Assembly (NCBI GenBank): GCA_002167265.1
Contig: NHDJ01000038.1
Coordinates: 1-5,636 of the forward strand
Direction of reading: 5' to 3'
Length of the DNA: 5,636 nucleotides
From: Verrucomicrobia bacterium TMED56
Lineage (GTDB): Bacteria > Verrucomicrobiota > Verrucomicrobiia > Opitutales > Seribacteraceae
Shown here piece after piece: positions 1-5,636 of the stretch. The position numbers and the translations under genes are program-made. Every line of letters begins with the position of its first letter. Position 1 is the first letter of the stretch. The notes beneath the pieces were generated by a model that saw nothing but the letters and a program-made list of their open reading frames with translations, had not been told where the DNA came from and did no database searches.

Positions 1-8
1 AGTATGTA

Positions 9-884
9 TTACTCAGCCAAATACCCAAATAGCAAAAAAAGAGTGTAGAAAAGAATCATTACTGCACAAAGCGACAAAATCCTACTGTAATCTTTGTAAA
101 TCAGTGCCTTATGTAATTTGAGCCACAAGAATAAGCCAAGGGGTAACAAAAAAATAGTAGACCAAGCGCTAGGCACTAAAACTGGAATTAAAAGAGTTGA
201 GACAAGTACTCCAATCAAAAATAGAAAACGTCCAAATTTTAGACCAAAGATTACAACCGTAGTTTTTTTGCCAACTTTCAAATCCTCCAGGTAGTCTCTG
301 TAATTATTGACAACCAATAAATTATTGATCACAAACCCCACTCCAATAGATAAAATCCAATTAGGTTGCCAAATTAAACCAACTGAAAGGCAAAGTACAT
401 AATGAGTAGTCTCTACGGCAACCAATCCAAAAAACAGAATTACGAAAAGGTCCCCCAGTCCTCGATAGGCAAGAGGAAATGGTCCACCCGTATAACCCAG
501 TGCACATAAAAAGCTAGTTACACCAACTAAAAGCAGCACTTTACTGCCTCCTACGATAACCATAATTAGCAAACCAATTGCAAACCCCAGAGCCAAAATT
601 AATAAGGAGGCAACAAGAACCTGTTTGGGCACTAACAATCCCGAACTTACCATTCTCTTTGGACCTAGTACTCGATTTTTATCTGCACCCTTTTTAAAGT
701 CAAAGTAATCATTCGAAAAGTTCGTTCCTATTTGAATAAAAATGCAATACAACAAGCAAAGCATCGACACTGATATGGAAGACTTTTGAGAATTTTCGTA
801 AGCAAGCAAACTTCCGCTGACAACTGGTAATACAGAAGCGATTAATGTCTTGGGACGAGAGGCTAGCAACCAATGTTTGAGCAT
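9..884 (-). CDS. menA: 1,4-dihydroxy-2-naphthoate polyprenyltransferase MenA
   Basis: MenA is an inner-membrane UbiA-family prenyltransferase that attaches the polyprenyl chain to 1,4-dihydroxy-2-naphthoate, giving demethylmenaquinone. It has 291 residues from the ATG at 884 and about eight or nine hydrophobic segments, normal for the family. Both Asp-rich substrate motifs are intact: NDYFDFKKGAD (58-68), followed by GPKRMVSSGL, and NNYRDYLEDLKVGKKT (193-208). The segment YTGGPFPLAYRGLGDLFV (131-148) is typical of MenA and separates it from UbiA proper, so the organism probably respires with menaquinone. A TTG at 890 adds two residues (MAMLK), but the ATG giving MLKHWLLASRPKTL matches the usual MenA N-terminus better. 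It starts 19 bases after the pseudopilin stop, so it is probably the last visible gene of the same transcript. No Shine-Dalgarno sequence stands out. Only eight bases follow its stop, so no terminator can be assessed. Confidence 0.95.
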   Translation of the reverse strand: MLKHWLLASRPKTLIASVLPVVSGSLLAYENSQKSSISVSMLCLLYCIFIQIGTNFSNDYFDFKKGADKNRVLGPKRMVSSGLLVPKQVLVASLLILALGFAIGLLIMVIVGGSKVLLLVGVTSFLCALGYTGGPFPLAYRGLGDLFVILFFGLVAVETTHYVLCLSVGLIWQPNWILSIGVGFVINNLLVVNNYRDYLEDLKVGKKTTVVIFGLKFGRFLFLIGVLVSTLLIPVLVPSAWSTIFLLPLGLFLWLKLHKALIYKDYSRILSLCAVMILFYTLFLLFGYLAE

Positions 885-903
885 AGCCAAATAATATATC
901 TCG

Positions 904-1634
904 CTAGCGGGTAATTGCCATTGGCAAACGAAAATGGTTCCTAAATCTAAAAGGAATTCGCCTGTATCCTTCAGAGTTTGATGGATCAGGTACTTTGTAA
1001 GGCCATTGAATATCTACTTGCAACCCCAGGAACCCATTACTTGGATGGTGCTGATGCCGATGCTCCAATGGAAACTGAGAGCATTTAATTAAATAATACC
1101 TCTCTTCCTCTGGAATCCACCGGGTGGACCAAGGAAAAGTCTCCTTATGCCCATCATCATACCCAAACAAAGAAATGGGGTCTTGCTGCGGAGTAAGGTT
1201 AAAGTAAACAACACCACCCATCTCTTTGGTCAAAAGTTCTTGATTTGTACCCTCTTCCAGTTGGTCTCCATTAAGAAAAGCAGTAGGTTCATTTGACACC
1301 ACCTGTTCGAATGCCACTTGACCCCCTTTTCTCTTTGCAACCAACAAAAGGTCAAATTGGTTAACTGACTCCCGGGGGAAATCAAAAGAACTGTATAAAC
1401 CAGTCAGTCGGTTGGTTGAGGCTTCTACTAACGAAAAACCCATTCTTTCTAATTCTATCTGCACCGCATCCACTAAACCGTATGCCGTGTCCTGTTCCCT
1501 GACTTTGCTTACTCCCTCAACGCTCCAAGGCAAAAACCCAAGTAAACCACCAATTAGGAAAGCAAACACAGCAAGGGCAATCACGACCTCCAGTAAGGTA
1601 AATCCTTTTTGCTTCTCGCGACCAAGTACTTCAT
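904..1634 (-). CDS. GspI/PilV-like minor pseudopilin, frame-shifted at its start
   Basis: The body (1605-904) encodes GFTLLEVVIALAVFAFLIGG, an unmistakable prepilin processing site with Glu at mature position 5, then GLLGFLPWSVEGVSKVREQD and a long non-repetitive domain ending RLPMAITR. FTLLEVVIALAVF is most like GspI/PilV proteins, and the following LLGFLP recalls verrucomicrobial cassette prepilins of the B type. The protein is much longer than GspI (about 120 residues). The frame holding this signal runs back to a TAG at 1659-1657 without any ATG, GTG or TTG ahead of the signal. The ATG at 1634, overlapping the previous stop, is in another frame and reaches TGA at 1583-1581 after 17 codons. 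A -1 shift at 1611-1605 would join them into a 243-residue protein with leader MKYLVARSKKG, ideal for a prepilin. The GTG at 1584 could start a product, but it would lack the leader, cleavage site and Glu5. Function depends on whether the shift is real. Confidence 0.72.
1605..1611 (-). other. Candidate -1 frameshift site, or one-base indel, in an A-run
   Basis: On the minus strand the heptamer is C AAA AAG, read in the frame of the ATG at 1634 as codons AAA and AAG. Slipping back one base after AAG reads GGA TTT ACC next, which is the G^FT of the prepilin site. The A-site tetramer A_AAG is a known bacterial slippery element. The full heptamer differs from the classic A AAA AAG of dnaX and IS3-family elements at its first base, which weakens P-site re-pairing. 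Downstream there is only a weak 4-bp hairpin (ACCT/AGGT, loop of six), and no strong internal Shine-Dalgarno lies upstream. A single missing A in the run would produce exactly the same picture. Confidence 0.45.
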
Positions 1635-2323
1635 GGCTTGACGAAATCGTTAATGTCTAAAACTGCAAATCCGCCAAATTGCCTTAGCAAAATCCCGGCA
1701 ACTGCATTGGGTTCATTAAACCTCAATACCTTTTCCTGGTCCCCAGGATTAGGTTCTCCAATGGCAAGGACCAACTTGGGTGGTTGGAGCACACCAGAAT
1801 CATCTTCTTGGCAAATTAAGTTCCCGGATGCATCAAAAGACAAGTAATTGTATTCTTCCCCACTCCCCTCTTTTCTCTTTCCCTTAAAGGCTTCTTCAAG
1901 GTTGAAAATTTCATTATCATCATTACTCCAAATTGAAAAAGCATCCTCCCTCCAACCATCCGCCTGCAAAGAATTGCTCTCATCACAGGGAACGAAGTAC
2001 ACCCTGTCTGTTAGAAAAACTCCCTCTCCTCCGACCACCCAGGTTTCACTGTCATTGGAATCTCTACTTACAATTTCGACATATCGGTGATATCTTTCCT
2101 CTTCTTCAGGGTCGTTGCATACTAGTAATCTTGTTTCCTGCCCGGAAAGAGCTGCTTGCGATCTAGCCTTCTGTACAAACCCTAGCAATTCACGTTGGGC
2201 TGCACCAAGTTCATTTCCACCTCCCCCCAGCAGGCTAAAGCCAATAAGACCCATCATCACTCCCATTACCGCAAGAACAACCAATAGTTCCATGAGAGTA
2301 AATCCCTGAGTCTTTTTATTCAT
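1631..2323 (-). CDS. GspH/FimT-like minor pseudopilin
   Basis: This 230-residue prepilin has a seven-residue leader (MNKKTQG), cleavage at G7^F8, FTLMELLVVLAVMGV with Glu at mature position 5 (E12), and a glycine-rich end to the hydrophobic helix (LLGGGGN). It continues with AAQRELLGFVQKARSQAALS (41-60) and GQETRLLVC, the GspH/FimT signature in which the helix after the membrane part carries an AR-x-x-A motif followed by a first beta strand. The remainder is beta-rich and acidic, as in minor pseudopilins that sit near the pilus tip and help start assembly. It is longer than GspH (about 170 residues) and has no clear family signature in its C-terminal half. It starts 21 bases after the preceding stop, behind a T-rich stretch with no Shine-Dalgarno motif. 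Its TGA stop overlaps the ATG of the next gene (ATGA). Verrucomicrobial cassette prepilins of the H/FimT type are a possible closer match. Confidence 0.83.
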   Translation of the reverse strand: MNKKTQGFTLMELLVVLAVMGVMMGLIGFSLLGGGGNELGAAQRELLGFVQKARSQAALSGQETRLLVCNDPEEEERYHRYVEIVSRDSNDSETWVVGGEGVFLTDRVYFVPCDESNSLQADGWREDAFSIWSNDDNEIFNLEEAFKGKRKEGSGEEYNYLSFDASGNLICQEDDSGVLQPPKLVLAIGEPNPGDQEKVLRFNEPNAVAGILLRQFGGFAVLDINDFVKP

Positions 2324-2344
2324 AAAAATAAGACTTTGGAATTA

Positions 2345-3034
2345 TTAATCAGACAAATACTTTTTGATGTCCCAGGAAAAAACATTTTCCGTATCAGTTT
2401 CACCTGTCATGTCAGTCAAAACATAGATACCTACCTTGTCTCGGATAACCTTGAATTTTTCTGCGGCTTCTTCAACTGTCTCTTCTTCATAATCAGTCTT
2501 AAGAGCGTTTTTAATTTCTTCGACTGCTTGGCTTGAGAGTTCTATCAATCCGTCACCGTTTTGATCAACAACCATTCTAATCTTTCTACCGCCCCACGCA
2601 TCTGCCAGATAGCCTTCTTCTCCAAATTCATCTTCAGTAAATGCATGAAATTGCCTGGCTTTTCGATTTTGTTCCAAAAGTGCGTCATCCAATTGGACCC
2701 AGTTTTGTGAACCTACATCCCATTTCATTCCACGAAGTGCAGCAATAAATGAGTCATGCGCTTCATCTTCTGAGAGTAAAACTGGCTCCCCTTCGTCATA
2801 CTCAAGCAAAAATGGAGGATAATATTTATAGTGCTCTTTGTATTGATAGATTTGTGTAACCCATGACTTAAAGATTGATTGGGTTTTAGTCCCCTTTGAA
2901 CCGCTCAAAATATCAAAGACTTTAGGTCCAATTAAACCCATCAAAACTCCCAAAATTGCGATCACAACAAGTAGTTCGATAAGCGTGAATCCTTTAGATT
3001 TATTTTTTTGTTTCATCAATTTTAAGTCTTCCAT
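2345..3034 (-). CDS. Second GspG-like pseudopilin with acidic insert
   Basis: This is a prepilin of 229 residues from the ATG at 3034. It has a basic leader (MEDLKLMKQKNKSKG), cleavage at G15^F16, FTLIELLVVIAILGV with Glu at mature position 5 (E20), then IGPKVF and a YKEHYKYYPP segment as in GspG. A DAWGG motif (145-149) stands where GspG has DPWG. It is followed by DQNGDGLIEL (157-166), which resembles the calcium loop of EF-hands and dockerins. The end, VGIYVLTDM...ENVFSWD, resembles the GspG C-terminus (S-x-GPDG...DI-x-SW). It is longer than GspG because of an acidic stretch before DAWGG and a helix with EEETVEEAAEKF after it. The ATG at 3034 lies one base after the preceding stop, which suggests translational coupling. 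A second in-frame ATG at 3016 would give a more usual nine-residue leader, and the sequence does not decide between them. The frame is open further upstream, but that part overlaps the previous gene and has no leader character. Confidence 0.85.
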   Translation of the reverse strand: MEDLKLMKQKNKSKGFTLIELLVVIAILGVLMGLIGPKVFDILSGSKGTKTQSIFKSWVTQIYQYKEHYKYYPPFLLEYDEGEPVLLSEDEAHDSFIAALRGMKWDVGSQNWVQLDDALLEQNRKARQFHAFTEDEFGEEGYLADAWGGRKIRMVVDQNGDGLIELSSQAVEEIKNALKTDYEEETVEEAAEKFKVIRDKVGIYVLTDMTGETDTENVFSWDIKKYLSD

Positions 3035-3035
3035 T

Positions 3036-3659
3036 TTATTTCCATTTCCCAGGTTCAGAATCTGGTATGTTGTCTGCGTCAATTCCCTGTTTTTCGGGAG
3101 TGCTGGTAAGCTCTGAGTCGAAACTTGAAGATTTTCCGTCAGGACCTTTGCTAAAAAGTAAATAACCTGAATGACCATCCGATCTGGGATACTCGTAAAC
3201 ATAGGCATTGCTCCATGGATCAATCATAAAAATCTCTTCATTTTCATCAATTTCTCCCAATAACTGATCTCCTGTAAGCGTGTATGTGTCGATTTCGCCA
3301 CCTTCGTTTTTGCCTAAAGTAAAACTATCAGACGGCAAAAACGATTGTCCGCGTTCATCGGCAGGTATCACATCCCCATAATTATCAATCCATCCTGAAA
3401 GAGTCATAAAAAGAATTTTACCTCGTTTTTCTTCATTATCCGAAGAATCGGTCAATGGAAAATCACCTATTTCTGATTTATAACGCTTCAAACTCAAAGC
3501 AAGTGTTTCAATCTCAGCCTTTGCCTTTTTGTCTTCTTGTGCACTGAATAAATAACCTGCCCCGGTAAATATAATCCCGAAAAGAATGCCGATAATAACA
3601 AGCACTGCCATTAATTCCATTAAAGTGAAACCTTTTGTGCTTTTATTTGAATTTTCCAT
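3036..3659 (-). CDS. GspG-like major-type pseudopilin
   Basis: This 207-residue protein is a type II secretion or type IV pilus-like prepilin. It has a basic leader of ten residues (MENSNKSTKG), then the processing site G10^F11 and the motif FTLMEL with the conserved Glu at mature position 5 (E15). The hydrophobic assembly helix runs to about residue 40. The globular part has the GspG layout: an amphipathic helix leading to YKSEIGDFP (about 60-68), DPWSNAYVYEYP (147-158, matching the family DPWGNPY motif), LLFSKGPDGKSS (167-178), and an acidic DADNI near the C-terminus (194-198), where GspG binds calcium. It is longer than a typical GspG (about 140 residues) because of extra sequence between the helix and DPW. 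A prepilin peptidase encoded elsewhere should process it for assembly into a periplasmic pseudopilus. The start is the first ATG, and the leader length supports it. It opens the pseudopilin cluster, 66 bases after murJ. Confidence 0.88.
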   Translation of the reverse strand: MENSNKSTKGFTLMELMAVLVIIGILFGIIFTGAGYLFSAQEDKKAKAEIETLALSLKRYKSEIGDFPLTDSSDNEEKRGKILFMTLSGWIDNYGDVIPADERGQSFLPSDSFTLGKNEGGEIDTYTLTGDQLLGEIDENEEIFMIDPWSNAYVYEYPRSDGHSGYLLFSKGPDGKSSSFDSELTSTPEKQGIDADNIPDSEPGKWK

Positions 3660-3725
3660 AAATAGTTCGAAGATTCTTTTAATGACTATCTTTTGTCAAT
3701 GTTATCGTAAAAATCATATTGAGCA
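3660..3725 (-). promoter_or_regulatory. murJ-pseudopilin intergenic region, possible promoter
   Basis: These 66 AT-rich bases are the longest non-coding stretch in the window and the natural place for a promoter of the pseudopilin genes. Read on the minus strand, they contain a perfect TTGACA (3699-3694) followed after 15 bases by AAGAAT (3678-3673), a 4/6 match to the -10 consensus with a short spacer. A separate TATGAT (3718-3713) matches the -10 consensus 5/6 but has no good -35 element. An imperfect inverted repeat (3696-3722) overlaps both. These are consensus matches by eye in AT-rich DNA, so the promoter call is weak, and the region may simply be transcribed through from murJ. Confidence 0.25.
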
Positions 3726-5282
3726 TCAATTAACCGATCTGTTTGACTTAATTTTGCCAACCAACGATTTCAGCTCTGGGAAACCGCACAAATATAAGCA
3801 AAAACCGTAAGCCCCTGCACCCAGTGGAACTGCGAGAATTAAAAAGATAAAACTGTCCTGTTTAGAGGAAGAAAATATTTCTAAGTATTTTAAAAGCCAA
3901 AGGATTCCAGACATAAATACCGAAGCAACCACAATTGAATATGAACAAAACGGTTTGTTCGAAAAAACTTCTTTCAACCTAATCCCATCGAGCCGAACTA
4001 TAAGATATGTCGTCTGTAATACAGCTGCCAACACATTAGCCCATGCGAGCCCATGAACTTGATATTCTTGCATTAAAACAACACTAAATACTAAATTACA
4101 CAACATGCTTATCGCAGCAGCATGCAATGGGAAAGTCATGTTTTTCCTAGAATGATAAACTTTTACGAGAAAGGTGGAAATCGCGTAAAAGGGAAGACCG
4201 ATGCAGGCGATCGACAAAATTCCCTTTGCTTTCTGGACTTCACTGGACCCAAACTCACCCCACTGAAATAAAGCGCTCAGAATCGGTACAGCTAAAAAAC
4301 CTAGTCCAATTGCCGCCGGAATGGTTATTCCCGCAGTCATTCTTAGCCCAGTAAAAACAGATTCCCAAAAAGCATCTTTATTATCAGAACTTGATTCCTT
4401 TGACATCTTAGGAAAAAAGACCGTAGAAATCGCTATGGCGAATACTCCCAGCGGTAATTCCACAAGGCGGGAAGAAAGAAAAAGGTAAGACAGTCCACCG
4501 CTCTCGTCCAAAGAGTAGGCTAAAAACCTTGAAATTAAAATGTTGATTTGGCCAACTGCAGCTCCAAGTGCACCCACCCAAAAAAGAGAGCGTATCGCAT
4601 CTATTTCTGGAGAACTAGACATGGTAAAATGCCATTTCCAATTCATCGTTTTCTTCAGTTGGATCCAAGGTAATGCAAGTTGTAGAATTCCAGCAAATAC
4701 AACACTGCCGCAAAGGATTACCGCCATAACCATAATCTCTAAACCAAGGACAAAACGACCTATGACCATCGAACAAATCATACACAGGTTAAGCAAAACC
4801 GGGGAAAATGCTCCTGCAAAAAATCGACCTTTTGAATTAAGTGCTCCAACTAATATGGCTGAGCTACAAATCAGCACGATATAAGTAAAGGAAAGACTAT
4901 TTAAGTGTAAACCTACTTCCCACTTTTCTTGGCTAAACCAAGAACCAGCACTTGCAAAGTAAGAAAGCAAACAAACTAAAACTGTAAATATCCCAAGAAA
5001 CAAAAATAGCCTCGAAGTCACCTCGCTTAGCAAGTTTAATGCAAGCTGTTCGGATTTTTTCTTCAGGGTATCTGTAAAGACTGGAATGAAGGCGGAACTC
5101 AGCGTGCCTTCGCCAAGCATTCTTCGGAATAAATTCGGGAAAGTAAATGCAAGAATGAAGGCCTCCCCTATTAATGAAGCTCCAAAGCAACTAAAAAAAA
5201 GCATGTCACGGGCGAGTCCCAGGAATCGAGAGAACAAGGTCAGGGAACTAACCAGAGAAAGTCGACCGTATAACTTTCCCAT
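3726..5282 (-). CDS. murJ: Lipid II flippase MurJ (MviN family)
   Basis: MurJ is a polytopic inner-membrane protein of the MOP superfamily that moves lipid-linked peptidoglycan precursor (lipid II) to the outer face of the membrane. From the ATG at 5282 it has 518 residues, close to E. coli MurJ (about 511), with hydrophobic segments throughout as expected for 14 helices. Family motifs are visible: SRFLGLARD (18-26), AFTFPNLFRRMLGEG (45-59), an ALNSKGRFFAGAFSPVLLN stretch near 147-165, SSRLVELPLGVFAIAIS near 270-286, and VYHSRKNMTFPLHAA in the C-terminal half. The cavity arginines known from E. coli (R18, R24, R52) correspond to R19, R25 and R53. The Asp of the usual DAF motif is Glu here (E40). 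The frame stays open to 5387, but those earlier codons overlap the TPR gene. No other start codon lies between that gene's stop and 5282, which settles the start. The sequence before the ATG is pyrimidine-rich, with no Shine-Dalgarno motif. Confidence 0.95.
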   Translation of the reverse strand: MGKLYGRLSLVSSLTLFSRFLGLARDMLFFSCFGASLIGEAFILAFTFPNLFRRMLGEGTLSSAFIPVFTDTLKKKSEQLALNLLSEVTSRLFLFLGIFTVLVCLLSYFASAGSWFSQEKWEVGLHLNSLSFTYIVLICSSAILVGALNSKGRFFAGAFSPVLLNLCMICSMVIGRFVLGLEIMVMAVILCGSVVFAGILQLALPWIQLKKTMNWKWHFTMSSSPEIDAIRSLFWVGALGAAVGQINILISRFLAYSLDESGGLSYLFLSSRLVELPLGVFAIAISTVFFPKMSKESSSDNKDAFWESVFTGLRMTAGITIPAAIGLGFLAVPILSALFQWGEFGSSEVQKAKGILSIACIGLPFYAISTFLVKVYHSRKNMTFPLHAAAISMLCNLVFSVVLMQEYQVHGLAWANVLAAVLQTTYLIVRLDGIRLKEVFSNKPFCSYSIVVASVFMSGILWLLKYLEIFSSSKQDSFIFLILAVPLGAGAYGFCLYLCGFPELKSLVGKIKSNRSVN

Positions 5283-5310
5283 TAAAGAAAAACGTAATTT
5301 AAAAACTGAA

Positions 5311-5631
5311 TTAACTTGCTTGACCGCATTCCTTAAGCAGTTCTGTGGCTTCCATTGCCGGGTCATCATGACCCTGTTCCTTAGCAAGGTCTATGGTGAG
5401 TTTTAACTTCTCGATGGCTCTGTCAATCTCCCCTATTTCCATGTAAGCTTTGGCTATAGAAAGAGCGGCCATCATCCAGTCAGGTTTTGTTGAAAGGCAC
5501 TTTTCAAACTCACTGCAAGCAGATTGAAAATCCTCGGCGTCAAAATAGGCTTGAGCCAAACTGTATCGGTGAAAAACCTGAGCAGGGTTCTTCTCCAGTT
5601 TTTCGAGCAGACCAGAAATCTTACTGCTCAT
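5311..5631 (-). CDS. Small tetratricopeptide-repeat (TPR) protein
   Basis: This is a complete 106-residue protein beginning at the ATG at 5631-5629 and ending in TAA. It has no signal peptide or membrane segment, so it is probably cytoplasmic. Two TPR units are visible. The first covers about residues 16-50, with a helix containing LAQAYFDAEDF, a second helix with SACSEFEKCL, and the closing proline of STKP. The second covers about residues 51-86, with AALSIAKAYMEIGEIDRAIE. A further helix at about 90-103 would cap the array. TPR helices normally bind a partner protein, and nothing here shows which one. It lies 28 bases upstream of murJ on the same strand, so the two are probably co-transcribed. 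Only five bases precede its ATG in the window, so its promoter and ribosome binding site cannot be judged. The TPR fold is clear; the specific function is unknown. Confidence 0.85.
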   Translation of the reverse strand: MSSKISGLLEKLEKNPAQVFHRYSLAQAYFDAEDFQSACSEFEKCLSTKPDWMMAALSIAKAYMEIGEIDRAIEKLKLTIDLAKEQGHDDPAMEATELLKECGQAS

Positions 5632-5636
5632 TTCGT

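Noticed and set aside
904..1584. GTG at 1584 as the true start of the GspI-like gene
   Set aside because: It lies inside the prepilin motif (second Val of FTLLEVV), so the product would lack the leader, cleavage site and Glu5. The GGAGG just upstream is explained as codons for Leu-Glu-Val and sits too close to the GTG for normal spacing.
3035..3223. Long N-terminal extension of the second GspG-like gene starting at 3223
   Set aside because: It overlaps the previous pseudopilin for almost 190 bases and would put more than 70 residues ahead of the processing site, unlike any short prepilin leader.
3696..3722. Rho-independent terminator after murJ
   Set aside because: The hairpin is AT-rich with mismatches on the transcribed strand and is not followed by a T-run, so it does not look like an intrinsic terminator.
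4540..4884. 114-codon open frame on the plus strand opposite murJ, and other plus-strand frames at 1412-2309, 2336-2536, 3586-3810 and 5086-5406
   Set aside because: All lie antisense to well-supported genes, have composition expected of antisense shadows, and show no domain or signal motif.
4933..5190. 85-codon open frame on the minus strand inside murJ
   Set aside because: It lies entirely within the clearly conserved murJ frame and has no recognisable family motif. It is an alternative-frame shadow.
5283..5387. MurJ start upstream at 5387
   Set aside because: The extra 35 residues are translated from DNA coding for the end of the TPR protein and are not hydrophobic or family-like. MGKLYGRLSLVSS at 5282 matches the normal MurJ N-terminus.

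Overview
The window reads as one continuous run of six genes on the minus strand, so transcription goes from the right end towards the left. It looks like the chromosome of a Gram-negative bacterium of fairly low GC (roughly 40%, judged by eye). The pseudopilin cassette style, a menaquinone-type MenA and starts without Shine-Dalgarno sequences fit an aquatic Verrucomicrobiota-like organism (Opitutae or Puniceicoccales style). The taxonomic call is inference from gene style and could not be searched.

In transcription order the genes are: a small TPR protein (5631-5311); the lipid II flippase murJ (5282-3726); a 66-base gap, the only non-coding stretch large enough for an internal promoter; two consecutive GspG-like pseudopilins (3659-3036 and 3034-2345); a GspH/FimT-like minor pseudopilin (2323-1631); a GspI/PilV-like minor pseudopilin (1634-904) whose start and body lie in different frames; and menA (884-9). 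The gaps are 28, 66, 1 and 21 bases, then a 4-base ATGA overlap, then 19 bases. This is compatible with one operon, or with a TPR-murJ unit followed by a pseudopilin-menA unit.

The four pseudopilins all carry a short basic leader, the G^FTL(L/M/I)E processing site and a hydrophobic helix. They would be cut and N-methylated by a prepilin peptidase and assembled into a type II secretion or type IV pilus-like pseudopilus. No assembly ATPase, platform protein, secretin or peptidase is in the window, so that machinery must be encoded elsewhere. MurJ acts in peptidoglycan precursor export and MenA in menaquinone synthesis. Both are inner-membrane proteins handling polyprenyl-linked substrates, but no direct link to the pseudopilins is visible.

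The most notable observation is at 1584-1634. The fourth pseudopilin has no ATG, GTG or TTG in its own frame upstream of the prepilin signal. An ATG overlapping the preceding stop (ATGA) opens a 17-codon frame that would give a perfect basic leader if the reading frame moved by -1 at a C AAA AAG heptamer (1611-1605). This is either programmed frameshifting, a real inactivating or phase-variable indel in an A-run, or a one-base sequence error. No RNA genes, CRISPR arrays, insertion sequences or convincing terminators were found.
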